Source: Variovorax sp. CF313 (GTDB lineage Bacteria; Pseudomonadota; Gammaproteobacteria; Burkholderiales; Burkholderiaceae_C). From it: 64,000 nt of DNA. Under the pieces are notes generated by a model that saw nothing but the letters and a program-made list of their open reading frames with translations, had not been told where the DNA came from and did no database searches. Made by a program: the position numbers and the translations under genes. Positions 56,088 through 64,000 of the stretch are shown piece after piece. Every line of letters starts with the position of its first letter. The stretch's first letter is position 1. Where the stretch lies: positions 1-64,000 of the forward strand of contig NZ_AKIW01000023.1 of the NCBI RefSeq assembly GCF_000282635.1, in the 5' to 3' direction.

Positions 56088-57536
56088 ATGACGGAATCCA
56101 TCGAAGAAAACAAAGCCCCCGCGAAAGTCCCCACGAATCCCGGTGAAGAGTGGCTGCAGGTCGAGTCTCTCGACCTCGACGCGCAGGGCGTATCGCACAA
56201 GGCCGACGGCATGGTCGTGTTCATCGAAGGCGCATTGCCTTTCGAGGAAGTGCAGTTCAATGTCCATCGCCGCAAGAACAACTGGGAGCAGGGCACGGTC
56301 ACGGCCATCCGCCGCGAATCGTCGCAGCGCGTGCGCCCGGGCTGCCCCCATTTCGGCCTGCACACCGGCGCCTGCGGCGGCTGCAAGATGCAGCACCTGG
56401 ATGCGGCCGCCCAGGTGGCCGTGAAGCAGCGCGCACTGGAAGACAACCTTTGGCACCTCGGCAAGGTCAAGCCTGAGAACCTGCTGCGGCCGCTCGAAGG
56501 GCCGACCTGGCACTACCGCTACCGCGCGCGCCTCTCGGTACGCCACGTGGTCAAGAAGGGCACGGTGCTGATCGGTTTCCACGAGCGCAAGAGCCGCTAC
56601 CTGGCCGACATGCAGGTGTGCCCCGTGCTGCCGAAGCAGGTCAGCGACATGCTGATGCCGCTGCGCGCGCTCATCGGCTCGATGGACGCGCGCGAAACCT
56701 GCCCGCAGATCGAACTGGCCTGCGGCGACGCCCCCGACTCAACGCGGCTCGGCACCATCGCGCTGGTGCTGCGGCATCTTGAACCGCTCTCGCGCGCAGA
56801 CATCGATCGGCTGAAGGCCTTTGCCGAGAAGAACGAGGGCGTTCAATGGTGGCTGCAGGCCAAGGGGCCGGACACCGTGAAGCTGCTGGAAGAGGGCGGC
56901 ACGCCGCTGGCATACCGGCTGCCCGAGTTCGACGTCACGATGCCATTCAAGCCCACTGACTTCACGCAGGTCAATCCGCACATCAATCGGGCGCTGGTGG
57001 GCAAGGCACTGCGTTTGCTCGACGTGCAGCCCGAAGAGCGCGTGATCGACTGGTTCTGCGGCCTCGGCAACTTCACCTTGCCGCTGGCGAGCCGGGCTCG
57101 CGAGGTGCTGGGCATCGAGGGCAGCGACACGCTGGTGGCGCGCGCAACCGACAACTTCAACAGGAATCAGCCAGCGACGTCGGCCCGGCGGGCACTGTCG
57201 CCCGCCACTTTCGTGGCGCGCAACCTGTTCGACATGACACCGGAAATGCTTGTGGCCGACGGCAGTGCCGACAAGTGGCTGGTCGATCCGCCGCGCGAAG
57301 GCGCCTTCGCGCTGGCCAAGGCCATGGCCGACCTTCATCAGCAGCCCGAGCTGCGAACCGATGGCTGGACACCGCCGAAGCGCATCGTGTACGTGAGCTG
57401 CAATCCGTCGACGCTTGCGCGCGATGCCGGCTTGCTGGTGCACCAGGCGGGCTACCGCTGCACCTTCGCGGGGGTGGTCAACATGTTCCCGCACACCGCG
57501 CACGTCGAGTCGATTGCAGTCTTCGAGCTGGAATGA
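56088..57536 (+). CDS. rlmD: 23S rRNA (uracil-1939-C5)-methyltransferase RlmD
   Basis: This 482-residue enzyme has an N-terminal TRAM-like RNA-binding domain, the iron-sulfur Cys cluster ([14 protein letters not shown], with a further Cys in MQVCPVLP), a SAM-binding region ([15 protein letters not shown]) and the catalytic Cys in [13 protein letters not shown]. It completes the cluster after rpoS with a 30-bp gap. Confidence 0.95.
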   Translation: MTESIEENKAPAKVPTNPGEEWLQVESLDLDAQGVSHKADGMVVFIEGALPFEEVQFNVHRRKNNWEQGTVTAIRRESSQRVRPGCPHFGLHTGACGGCKMQHLDAAAQVAVKQRALEDNLWHLGKVKPENLLRPLEGPTWHYRYRARLSVRHVVKKGTVLIGFHERKSRYLADMQVCPVLPKQVSDMLMPLRALIGSMDARETCPQIELACGDAPDSTRLGTIALVLRHLEPLSRADIDRLKAFAEKNEGVQWWLQAKGPDTVKLLEEGGTPLAYRLPEFDVTMPFKPTDFTQVNPHINRALVGKALRLLDVQPEERVIDWFCGLGNFTLPLASRAREVLGIEGSDTLVARATDNFNRNQPATSARRALSPATFVARNLFDMTPEMLVADGSADKWLVDPPREGAFALAKAMADLHQQPELRTDGWTPPKRIVYVSCNPSTLARDAGLLVHQAGYRCTFAGVVNMFPHTAHVESIAVFELE

Positions 57537-57562
57537 AAAAAGGGCCCTTCCGGGCCCTTTTT
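57534..57562. terminator. Bidirectional terminator between rlmD and the BI-1 gene
   Basis: An AAGGGCCC / GGGCCCTT stem with a TTCC loop is flanked by A and T runs between two convergent genes. It can end both transcripts. Confidence 0.85.
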
Positions 57563-57581
57563 CTTGCTGCGCGTGATTCGC

Positions 57582-58283
57582 TCAATCGCGTTCGCCGCCG
57601 AAGATGCCCAGCAGCGCCAGCAGGCTCTGGAACACATTGAACAGGTCGAGGTACAGCGCGAGCGTGGCGCTGATGTAGTTGGTTTCGCCGCCGTCCATGA
57701 TCTGCTTCAGGTCATAGAGCATGTAGGCCGAGAAGATGCCGATGGCGGCCACCGAGATGACCAGCATGCCCGTGGTCGAACCGACGAACACGTTGATGAT
57801 CGCGCCGAACATCAGCACCAGCGCGCCGACGAACAGGAACTTGCCCATGCCCGACAGGTCGCGCTTGATGATCGTTGCCAGCGAGGCCATCACGAGGAAC
57901 ACGCCGGCGGTGCCGCCGAAGGCCGTCATGACGAGTTCGGAGCCGTTCTTGAAGCCCAGCACCATCGCGATCAGGCGCGACAGCATCAGGCCCATGAAGA
58001 AGGTGAAGCCCAGCAGCACGGGCACGCCGGCGGCGGAGTTCTTGGTCTTTTCGATGGCGAACATGAAGCCGAACGCGCCGCCGAGGAAAACCATGAGGCC
58101 CAGCCCACCCGTGAGCGAGCGGGTGATGCCGGTGCTGACGCCGATCCATGCGCCCAACACGGTGGGCAGCATGCTCAGCGCGAGAAGCCAGTAGGTGTTG
58201 CGCAGCACGCGCTGGCGTTCAGCCTGCGCCAACGGCTGGCCATAGCCAGCGGAAGTGTCTAGGGTGGTGACGCGGTCGTTCAT
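57582..58283 (-). CDS. Bax inhibitor-1/YccA-family membrane protein
   Basis: This 233-residue protein has seven transmembrane helices and BI-1 family features: NTYWLLALSMLPTVLGAWIG near the start, SAYMLYDLKQIMDGG with the conserved YD pair, and ALALYLDLFNVFQSLLALLG at the end. Related bacterial proteins act as pH-sensitive calcium channels (YetJ) or bind FtsH (YccA). The start at 58283 gives the usual N-terminus. Confidence 0.92.
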   Translation of the reverse strand: MNDRVTTLDTSAGYGQPLAQAERQRVLRNTYWLLALSMLPTVLGAWIGVSTGITRSLTGGLGLMVFLGGAFGFMFAIEKTKNSAAGVPVLLGFTFFMGLMLSRLIAMVLGFKNGSELVMTAFGGTAGVFLVMASLATIIKRDLSGMGKFLFVGALVLMFGAIINVFVGSTTGMLVISVAAIGIFSAYMLYDLKQIMDGGETNYISATLALYLDLFNVFQSLLALLGIFGGERD

Positions 58284-58448
58284 GGCCGGAGCTCCTGTGG
58301 TTGCTGCAGTGACGCAGTTTGGGCGCATTCTAGGGGGCTGCAAGAGGGGGTGTCGAAAAGACCGTATGCGGGGTGTTCCCAAGCCCTGAAGACACCCCTG
58401 GCCGCATGGCCGTTATGCTGTCGGGTTTTCACGAAACCAGAGCCCATC

Positions 58449-58856
58449 ATGAAGACCAAGTCATTCCTCGAACTCGCCGACGTCAAGGCCGTGGCCGCAG
58501 CGGCCGAAGCCGAGGCCCTCAAGAACAACTGGGCGGTGACCATCGCCATCTCCGACGACGCAGGCAACCTGCTCTGGCTGCAGCGGCTGGATGGCGCCGC
58601 GGCATTGTCTTCGCACATTGCGCCTGCCAAGGCCCACACGGCAGCCATGGGCCGGCGCGAAAGCAAGGTCTATGAAGACATCATCAACGGCGGCCGCACG
58701 GCGTTCCTGACGGCGCCTGAAGTGCAGGGCCTGCTCGAAGGCGGCGTGCCGATCGTCAAGGACGGCCACGTGATCGGCGCCGTCGGCGTGAGCGGCGTGA
58801 AGTCGAACGAAGACGCGCAGATCGCCAAGGCGGGCATCGCCGCCCTCGGCCTCTGA
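58449..58856 (+). CDS. GlcG/HbpS-family protein (heme-binding fold, DUF336)
   Basis: This 135-residue protein shows the family pattern: an N-terminal helix, then VTIAISDDAGNLLWLQRLDG, SHIAPAKAHTAA and the end motif GAVGVSGVKSNEDAQIAKAG. Members bind heme or corrinoid-like ligands or support glycolate use, but the role here is unknown. It stands alone between the BI-1 gene and the iron block and ends in a terminator. Confidence 0.85.
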   Translation: MKTKSFLELADVKAVAAAAEAEALKNNWAVTIAISDDAGNLLWLQRLDGAAALSSHIAPAKAHTAAMGRRESKVYEDIINGGRTAFLTAPEVQGLLEGGVPIVKDGHVIGAVGVSGVKSNEDAQIAKAGIAALGL

Positions 58857-58876
58857 GTTTTTCTTCTGCACAAAGC

Positions 58877-58904
58877 AAAACGCCGACTTCGAGGTCGGCG
58901 TTTT
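58877..58904 (+). terminator. Terminator after the GlcG-like gene
   Basis: AAAACGCCGAC and GTCGGCGTTTT form a perfect stem with a TTCGAG loop, 20 bp after the stop codon. Confidence 0.9.
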
Positions 58905-59037
58905 CTTTTGGGTGCTTCAGCGTGAAAAAAAGCTTGGCTAGTCGGCGAACCGTTGGCTAGCAAAAAACGACCCTTCGGAGATGAATCTCCTCGAGTCGCC
59001 CCACGATGAAACTTGCGCGAAGGGCGGACTGGACGAC

Positions 59038-59250
59038 CTACTTGGTCAGGATCAGCTTGCCGAGTTTGGTGGCTTGAAGCCGGTAGAGGGAGCCGTTGTG
59101 CATGATGCCCACGGTCTTGCTTCCCTTCAGAAGTTCGGTGCTCTCGACCACTGGCGCCGGACGCATTGCCTGGATGGACGCATGGCCGCCACCCGACTGG
59201 TCGAGCGAAGGATGGTTCAGGACAGAAAAGGCATTCGGTGTGGCTGGCAT
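59038..59250 (-). CDS. hemP: Hemin uptake protein HemP
   Basis: This 70-residue protein has the HemP core: STELLKGSKTVGIMHNGSLY followed by RLQATKLGKLILTK at the end. HemP acts with Fur-controlled heme uptake genes; in Burkholderia it is a transcriptional activator of the heme receptor. The start at 59250 leaves a 45-bp leader with a Fur-box-like site at 59277-59297. It lies downstream of exbD on the same strand. Confidence 0.88.
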   Translation of the reverse strand: MPATPNAFSVLNHPSLDQSGGGHASIQAMRPAPVVESTELLKGSKTVGIMHNGSLYRLQATKLGKLILTK

Positions 59251-59276
59251 CTGGGTTTCCCTATCGAAGCGATTAG

Positions 59277-59297
59277 TTAATGATAATGATTCGCAAT
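59277..59297. promoter_or_regulatory. Fur-box-like site upstream of hemP
   Basis: TTAATGATAATGATTCGCAAT contains overlapping GATAATGAT hexamers of the Fur consensus. It lies 27 bp before the hemP start and downstream of exbD, so hemP has its own iron-responsive promoter. Confidence 0.75.
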
Positions 59298-59343
59298 AAA
59301 AAGTCAATCGTCGCGATCGACTTTTTTGGCTTGCGATGTCAGA

Positions 59344-59757
59344 TCACTTCGCTTCGGGCTCCGTGATGAAGCCGATCTTGCGCACGCCGGCTTCGCGGGC
59401 CTCCGACATCGCCTTGGCCACGCGCTCGTAGCGCACGGCCTTGTCGCCGCGGATGTGCAGCTCGGGCTGCGGTTCCTTGGCGGCTTCGGCGGCGAGGCGG
59501 TTGGGCAACTCGCTGTCGTCGATCTTCTGTTCGTTCCAGTAGTACGAGCCATCGGCCGTCACGCTGAACAGGATGTTCTGCGGCTTCGGCTGTTCGGGTT
59601 CGCTGCTGGCGCGCGGCAGGTCGATGTTGACCGCGTGCTTCATCACCGGCACGGTGATGATGAAGATGATGAGGAGCACCAGCATGACGTCGACCAGCGG
59701 TGTCATGTTGATCTCGTTCATCACCTCATCGGGTTCGTCTTGTGTACCGAAGGCCAT
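59344..59757 (-). CDS. exbD: Biopolymer transport protein ExbD
   Basis: This 137-residue protein has one transmembrane helix (MTPLVDVMLVLLIIFIITVP), with the essential Asp in PLVDVML, and a periplasmic domain. With ExbB it forms the proton-driven motor for TonB. It starts 5 bp after exbB and lies before hemP. Confidence 0.95.
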   Translation of the reverse strand: MAFGTQDEPDEVMNEINMTPLVDVMLVLLIIFIITVPVMKHAVNIDLPRASSEPEQPKPQNILFSVTADGSYYWNEQKIDDSELPNRLAAEAAKEPQPELHIRGDKAVRYERVAKAMSEAREAGVRKIGFITEPEAK

Positions 59758-59762
59758 GGCAC

Positions 59763-60476
<714 letters not shown>

Positions 60477-60498
60477 ACGAAGTTGCTCCAGAGAAAAA

Positions 60499-61206
60499 TT
60501 AGTTCAGGACGTAGTTGACGGGGGCGTCATAGGACATGGCCTGCACCACGCCGTTGATCTTGCCGGGCACGAAGCGGCATTTCATGATGTATTCGACCGC
60601 GGCTTCGTCGAGGCGATCGAAACCGCTGGATTTCTTGACCTCGGCACTCTTGGGCAGGCCGTCGACGCCGACGAGCACCCGCACGATGACCTTGCCCTGC
60701 TCGCCGAGCCGCTTGCTCATGGCGGGGTAGGTTGCCTTGGGGTTTTGAAGGTAGTCGGCGTTGCTCGAGGGCATCTGCACGGCTGGAGGCGCAGGGGGCG
60801 CAGGTGGTGGCGCGGGCGGCGTCGGCGGAGCGGGAGGTGCCGGCGGCGTTGCCGGAGGCGGTGGTTCCGTGGTGCCAACGGGCGCCTGGGGCGCCAGCGT
60901 GGGCTTCGGCTCGCGGATCGCCTGGGGCCGCGGCGGAGGCGGGGCCTTGGCTTTGGGCTGGGGCGGCGGTGGGGGCGGCGGAGGCGGATCTGCCTTCGGC
61001 TTCGGCGGCTCGACGAACTGGCTCAGTATTTCGACTGGAATCACCACCTCGGCGGCGCGGCGGAGCAACCCGCTCTGCAGCGCCCAGAGCGCAGCCGCGT
61101 GGAACAGGATGACACCGCCGGCAATGACGACATTGCGTGAAAGGCCGAGGACGGAAGGGGGGGGAGCAAAGCGGTCAGACACGATCAACCATTCGAATGC
61201 GGGCAC
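60499..61206 (-). CDS. tonB: TonB energy-transducing protein
   Basis: This 235-residue protein has an N-terminal transmembrane anchor (about residues 24-42), a Pro-rich periplasmic spacer (about 65-145, Pro-Pro-Pro and Pro-Ala-Pro runs) and a C-terminal TonB domain with NPKATYPAMSKRLGEQGKVI and the YVLN end. It transmits proton-motive energy to outer-membrane receptors. The start is a GTG at 61206, lying inside a GGGCACC/GGTGCCC hairpin (61201-61220); a GTG eight codons later is an alternative. Confidence 0.92.
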   Translation of the reverse strand: MPAFEWLIVSDRFAPPPSVLGLSRNVVIAGGVILFHAAALWALQSGLLRRAAEVVIPVEILSQFVEPPKPKADPPPPPPPPPQPKAKAPPPPRPQAIREPKPTLAPQAPVGTTEPPPPATPPAPPAPPTPPAPPPAPPAPPAVQMPSSNADYLQNPKATYPAMSKRLGEQGKVIVRVLVGVDGLPKSAEVKKSSGFDRLDEAAVEYIMKCRFVPGKINGVVQAMSYDAPVNYVLN

Positions 61207-61266
61207 CGCGAAAGGTGCCCCGATTTCAGCAAAACCGCTACGAAGACAACACTTGCGCCAGTTGCG

Positions 61267-61341
61267 CTACTTGCGAAAGATCCACCAGACCGAGCCTGCA
61301 ACCAGGATCAGGCTGCCGCCGAGTGTCGAGAAGAGTTCCAT
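61267..61341 (-). CDS. 24-residue membrane microprotein between bfd and tonB
   Basis: This short frame encodes 24 residues: a Met-Glu-Leu-Phe start, a hydrophobic helix through about residue 22 with a Gly-Gly pair, a Trp-Trp pair at 19-20, and a Phe-Arg-Lys end (positive-inside). AAGGA lies 9 nt upstream of its ATG. It overlaps the 3' end of bfd by 35 bp in another frame and ends 61 bp before tonB. Its size and shape resemble CydX/CcoS-type single-pass partners, but I know no named family for it. Translation is inferred from the ribosome-binding site and composition. Confidence 0.55.
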   Translation of the reverse strand: MELFSTLGGSLILVAGSVWWIFRK

Positions 61342-61580
61342 GCCTTGCTTTCCTTGATGGAGTTGGCAAGCTGGATCGCCCTCGGACCTGATTCGCAGCT
61401 CAGCGCGGCGACCGGATGCGAAGCGCTGCACTGCGCGACGATATCTCGCGCGCACCCTTCACATTGGCCACACTGGGTGGCCACGCCAAGTTCGAACTGA
61501 ACCTCGTCGAAAGTCATGCCGGCCCGCACGTGGCGTGCGATTTCTCGGTCGGAGACTCGGCGGCAGACGCAAACGATCAT
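61308..61580 (-). CDS. bfd: Bacterioferritin-associated ferredoxin Bfd
   Basis: This 90-residue protein has the [2Fe-2S] Cys pattern C-X-C-X30-C-X2-C at residues 4, 6, 37 and 40 (VCVCRR and TQCGQCEGC). Bfd supplies electrons to bacterioferritin to release stored iron when iron is scarce. A Fur-box-like site lies 48-66 bp upstream. The C-terminal 30 residues are unlike the compact Bfd of enterobacteria (64 residues) and may be a lineage-specific tail; the microprotein gene begins inside it. Confidence 0.9.
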   Translation of the reverse strand: MIVCVCRRVSDREIARHVRAGMTFDEVQFELGVATQCGQCEGCARDIVAQCSASHPVAALSCESGPRAIQLANSIKESKAWNSSRHSAAA

Positions 61581-61627
61581 GGCTGTGAAAGCGGCAGTTG
61601 GCTGGCTGTTGGATTTGCTTGATTATA

Positions 61628-61646
61628 AATAAGAATCCATCGCATT
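61628..61646. promoter_or_regulatory. Fur-box-like site upstream of bfd
   Basis: AATAAGAATCCATCGCATT, read on the minus strand as AATGCGATGGATTCTTATT, resembles the Fur consensus AATGAGAATGATTCTCATT used in Bordetella and relatives. It lies between the piuC remnant and bfd. Confidence 0.6.
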
Positions 61647-61696
61647 CACAATAACCATGTGTTACTGATTCATGCAAGTGAGCCAGATCCCTGGAT

Positions 61697-62020
61697 TCAG
61701 ACCTCGGACCAGAGCCGAAGCAGGTTGTGGTAGTGGCCGGTCAGCGCCACGGTTTCCTCGCCTTCGCCGAAGCGCGCACGAAGTTTCTGGATGTTCTGGT
61801 CGAGTTCGAACAGCATGCCGCGCTGCTGGTCGCTGCGCACCATGCTCTGCAGCCAGAAAAACGAACAGATCCGAGCCCCCCGGGTCACGGGGTGGACGCG
61901 GTGCAGGCTGCTGGCCGGATAAAGAATGAGGTCGCCGGCCGGCAGCTTCACTTCGTGCGAGCCATAGGTGTCGATGACCTCCAACTCGCCACCCTCGTAA
62001 CGGCCGGTTGCCCGCATGCA
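61697..62020 (-). pseudogene. piuC: 3' remnant of piuC (PKHD-type Fe(II)/2-oxoglutarate dioxygenase)
   Basis: About 105 residues of PiuC-type sequence are open here: [20 protein letters not shown], then [20 protein letters not shown] with the distal iron His and the 2-oxoglutarate Arg region, and a C-terminal end [11 protein letters not shown]. The first half of the enzyme, with the HxD iron ligands, is missing. No start codon or ribosome-binding site precedes the conserved part; instead it joins, in another frame, the 3' part of a PepSY-type gene near 62000-62020. The remnant cannot be a working dioxygenase. In relatives piuC accompanies siderophore receptors. Confidence 0.8.
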
Positions 62021-62579
62021 TCTTGAGAATGAACAGGCCGGTGATCGAGAAGACCAGTGCGGCGCCCGCGAAGATGTCGATGAACCAGCTCCACGCGGCA
62101 CCGGTGTTGCGGCCCTTGTGGAGGTCGTTGAAGTAGGAGAGCCAGCCGCGGTCGGTGCGCTCGTACTCGATCTCGCCGTCGGCCAGGCTCAGGCGCAGCC
62201 AGGCGTCGCCGCCAGGGCGGGGGAGCGAGAGATAAATTTCGTCGTCCGACCACTCGGCCTCGCGGCCCGCGGTACCGATGTCCCAGTGCTTCTGCACCCA
62301 GGCCTGCAGTTCGGCGGGCAAGGGCGCCTTTCCCTTGAGGGCCTTGGCGGCTGGCAACTGCTTTTCGAGTTGCGTGCGCAGGACTTCATCGACCGAACCG
62401 CTCAGCTTCGTGACGGCCGGCCGGGCCTCGATCTGCCCCGCGTGATTGAGCGTGAAGCCCGTGACGCTGAACAGGATCATGCCAATCAGGCAGATCGCCG
62501 AGCTCACCCAATGCCATTCGTGCAGGGTCTTGAGCCAGTAGGCTCGTCGGCGGGTGTCGGGGCGGGCGGCAGTCATCAT
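62001..62579 (-). pseudogene. PepSY-type iron-uptake membrane protein, 3' end lost and fused to piuC remnant
   Basis: About 193 residues match PepSY-associated transmembrane proteins: a first helix with WLKTLHEWHWVSSAICLIGM and FSVTGFTLNHAGQIEARP, a periplasmic part, then [20 protein letters not shown], the conserved late helix. The sequence breaks off near HAGNRP at 62001-62020, where family members usually continue with one more hydrophobic helix. The frame runs on over the piuC remnant in the wrong phase to a stop at 61662, adding a non-homologous Arg/Pro-rich tail. A Fur-box-like site lies upstream. It may still make a truncated membrane protein, so pseudogene status is likely but not certain. 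Confidence 0.75.
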
Positions 62580-62604
62580 CGAAGGCGCGGATTCTATCTG
62601 TGCA

Positions 62605-62623
62605 AATGAGAGTGACTTCTATT
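62605..62623. promoter_or_regulatory. Fur-box-like site upstream of the PepSY-type gene
   Basis: AATGAGAGTGACTTCTATT matches the AATGAGAATGATTCTCATT consensus at 14 of 19 positions. It lies 26-44 bp upstream of the start of the PepSY-type gene. Confidence 0.6.
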
Positions 62624-62651
62624 CGTGATTGGTTGAGTTGCGTAAAGCAAT

Positions 62652-62674
62652 AAAAAACGGGACCGAAGTCCCGT
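62652..62674 (-). terminator. Rho-independent terminator of bfr
   Basis: On the minus strand an ACGGGAC / GTCCCGT stem with a 4-nt loop is followed by a run of T residues, 26 bp after the bfr stop. Confidence 0.88.
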
Positions 62675-62699
62675 TGATCGGCAGGCGCGAAAGCCTCGC

Positions 62700-63176
62700 T
62701 TATTCGAGTTCGCCCATCTGCGATTGCAGGTAGTTCTGCACCCCGACCTTGTCGATCAGGTCGATCTGGGTTTCGAGGAAGTCGATGTGCTCTTCCGTGT
62801 CGTCCAGGATTTCCTGCAACAGGTCGCGCGAGACATAGTCGCGCACCGATTCGCAATGCGCGATGCCGTCCTTGATGGTCGCTTGCGCGCCGGTTTCGGC
62901 GCCGAGGTCGCAGCGCAGCAGTTCCGGCACGTCTTCGCCGATGTTCAGCTTGCCCAGGTCCTGCAGGTTCGGCAGGCCGTCGAGCATGAAGATGCGGTCC
63001 ATCAGCTTGTCGGCATGCTTCATCTCGCCGATCGATTCCTCGTATTCCTTCTTCGCCAGCTTGTCCAGGCCCCAGTGCTTGAGCATGCGGTAGTGGAGGA
63101 AGTACTGGTTGATTGCAGTGAGCTCGTTCTTGAGCTGCGCCTGCAGATGTTCGATGACCTTGGGGTCGCCCTTCAT
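62700..63176 (-). CDS. bfr: Bacterioferritin Bfr
   Basis: This 158-residue iron-storage subunit keeps heme ligand Met52 and the ferroxidase ligands Glu18, Tyr25, Glu51, His54, Glu94 and His130 (numbering as in E. coli Bfr). At position 127, usually Glu, it has Thr; the local sequence is DDTEEH, so Glu128 or Glu129 may compensate. The subunits should form a 24-mer that stores iron and partners with Bfd, encoded 1.1 kb downstream. It has its own terminator and is divergent from ahpC. Confidence 0.94.
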   Translation of the reverse strand: MKGDPKVIEHLQAQLKNELTAINQYFLHYRMLKHWGLDKLAKKEYEESIGEMKHADKLMDRIFMLDGLPNLQDLGKLNIGEDVPELLRCDLGAETGAQATIKDGIAHCESVRDYVSRDLLQEILDDTEEHIDFLETQIDLIDKVGVQNYLQSQMGELE

Positions 63177-63438
63177 GATCGTTTTCCTTGTTCTGAAAGA
63201 GGGGATTGTCCGGTTCCTCGGAGGGCCCGCGCAAGCATTCCCCTGCGCAGTCGGTCTGCATGCGTACGAGGGTGATAGGCGTTCGTATTCGGGCGGGCAA
63301 CGAAGGCGAGGACGCCTTTGTTTTTCATAGGCCGCACCGATGTTGTTGATAGTTCAATGCTATTAATGTGTCTTATTTGGTAGTTATACTCATGGCTCGC
63401 ACTTACTTTTGTCCACCCGAAGCATCCAAGGAATCACC
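63177..63438. other. Divergent intergenic region between bfr and ahpC
   Basis: No gene is seen in these 262 bp. The right part is A/T-rich and holds the ahpC promoter and an OxyR-like half-operator; the left part must hold the bfr promoter. Confidence 0.6.
63349..63390 (+). promoter_or_regulatory. OxyR-like site and -10 box of ahpC
   Basis: ATAG-N7-CTAT at 63349-63363 is a perfect match to one dyad of the OxyR operator. A TATACT -10 box lies at 63385-63390 with no good -35, as expected of an activator-dependent promoter. The second OxyR dyad (around 63371-63385) matches poorly. Confidence 0.55.
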
Positions 63439-64000
63439 ATGTCCCTGATCAACACCCAAGTCCAACCCTTCAAGACCCAGGCCTACCTCAACGGCAAGTT
63501 CATCGATGTGTCCGACGAGACGCTCAAGGGCAAGTGGTCCGTGCTGATCTTCATGCCGGCGGCCTTCACCTTCAACTGCCCGACCGAAGTCGAAGACGCG
63601 GCCGACAACTACCCCGAGTTCCAGAAGCTGGGTGCCGAGGTCTACATCGTGACCACCGACACGCACTTCTCGCACAAGGTCTGGCACGACACGTCGCCGG
63701 CCGTCGGCAAGGCCAAGTTCCCGCTGGTGGGCGACCCGACCCACACGCTGACCAACGCTTTCGGCGTGCACATCCCCGAAGAAGGCCTGGCACTGCGCGG
63801 CACCTTCGTGATCAACCCCGAGGGCATCATCAAGACCGCCGAAGTGCACTCCAACGAAATCGCCCGCGACGTCAAGGAAACCCTGCGCAAGCTCAAGGCA
63901 GCGGTCTACACCGCCGCCCACCCGAACGAAGTCTGCCCGGCCAAGTGGAATGAAGGCGACAAGACCATCGCACCGTCGTTCGACCTCGTCGGCAAGATCT
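63439..64000 (+). CDS. ahpC: Alkyl hydroperoxide reductase subunit C (typical 2-Cys peroxiredoxin), cut at its stop codon
   Basis: The window contains 187 codons, ending in LVGKI and the first base of a likely stop codon, so the protein is essentially complete. It has the peroxidatic Cys in AFTFNCPTEVED and the resolving Cys in NEVCPAKW, the AhpC1 arrangement. It detoxifies peroxides, normally with AhpF, whose gene is expected just beyond the right edge. The OxyR-like site upstream supports oxidative induction. Confidence 0.95.
   Translation, partial: MSLINTQVQPFKTQAYLNGKFIDVSDETLKGKWSVLIFMPAAFTFNCPTEVEDAADNYPEFQKLGAEVYIVTTDTHFSHKVWHDTSPAVGKAKFPLVGDPTHTLTNAFGVHIPEEGLALRGTFVINPEGIIKTAEVHSNEIARDVKETLRKLKAAVYTAAHPNEVCPAKWNEGDKTIAPSFDLVGKI

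Noticed and set aside
60750-61010. Alternative Gly-rich gene opposite the Pro-rich part of tonB
   Set aside because: Gly-rich frames are the antisense of the TonB Pro/Ala codons; they lack a start site and any partner signal.
61662-62000. Arg/Pro-rich C-terminal tail as a real extension of the PepSY-type protein
   Set aside because: The other frame here encodes clear PiuC sequence, so this tail is a frameshifted reading of a remnant and not a conserved domain.

Overview
The window looks like chromosomal DNA of a Comamonadaceae betaproteobacterium, most likely Variovorax or a close relative. The signs are uniformly high G+C, an EF-P carrying Arg32 next to its EarP rhamnosyltransferase, a Bug-type solute-binding protein, a surE-pcm-nlpD-rpoS-rlmD cluster, a hupB-tRNA-Val-ppiD block, a phasin gene, and G/C-rich intergenic repeats of the kind seen in this family. 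Genus is inferred from gene content; no rRNA is present. I see no prophage, insertion sequence, integron or CRISPR array.

Layout. 1-5.1 kb: an HlyD-type adaptor divergent from a TetR/CecR-like regulator across a near-perfect palindrome, then a cardiolipin synthase, a glutathione transferase and a MetE-like methyltransferase. 5.3-10 kb: a complete branched-chain amino-acid type ABC importer (binding protein, LivH, LivM, LivG, LivF). 10-12.6 kb: a DsbA-like protein, a metallo-beta-lactamase-fold protein and a LysR regulator. 12.7-15.9 kb: the divergent operon of an HMG-CoA-lyase-like enzyme, a CaiB-type CoA transferase and a Bug protein. 16-18.4 kb: an HPP/CBS membrane protein and an MFS exporter. 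18.5-24.9 kb: rpoD, dnaG, a YihY-family protein and an SDR dehydrogenase. 25-26.9 kb: phasin with a promoter flanked by likely PhaR sites, a thioesterase, a Cys-repeat periplasmic protein and CsbD. 27-34 kb: pncB, an NhaD-like antiporter, a 2-hydroxyacid dehydrogenase, rmuC, an MFS protein and a LOG-family protein. 34.2-43.3 kb: efp/earP, an M20 peptidase, a gamma-glutamyltranspeptidase, uvrC, pgsA and an EamA transporter. 43.3-46.3 kb: a LysR regulator divergent from a fluoroacetate-dehalogenase-like hydrolase coupled to a tartrate/D-malate dehydrogenase. 46.4-51.4 kb: hupB, tRNA-Val, ppiD, small genes, tRNA-His and an H-NS-family gene. 51.4-58.9 kb: a quinone oxidoreductase, surE-pcm-nlpD-rpoS-rlmD, a BI-1 protein and a GlcG-like protein. 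59-63.2 kb: an iron block (hemP, exbD, exbB, tonB, a 24-residue membrane microprotein, bfd, a piuC remnant fused to a PepSY-type gene, bfr) with three Fur-box-like sites. The window ends in ahpC.

The most notable points are: the deletion junction joining a PepSY-type membrane gene to the 3' half of piuC; the untracked 24-residue membrane microprotein between bfd and tonB; a phasin promoter bracketed by CTGC-N3-GCAG sites; and a hydrolase carrying every active-site residue of fluoroacetate dehalogenases in an operon with a decarboxylating hydroxyacid dehydrogenase. Most other genes are ordinary housekeeping or transport genes.
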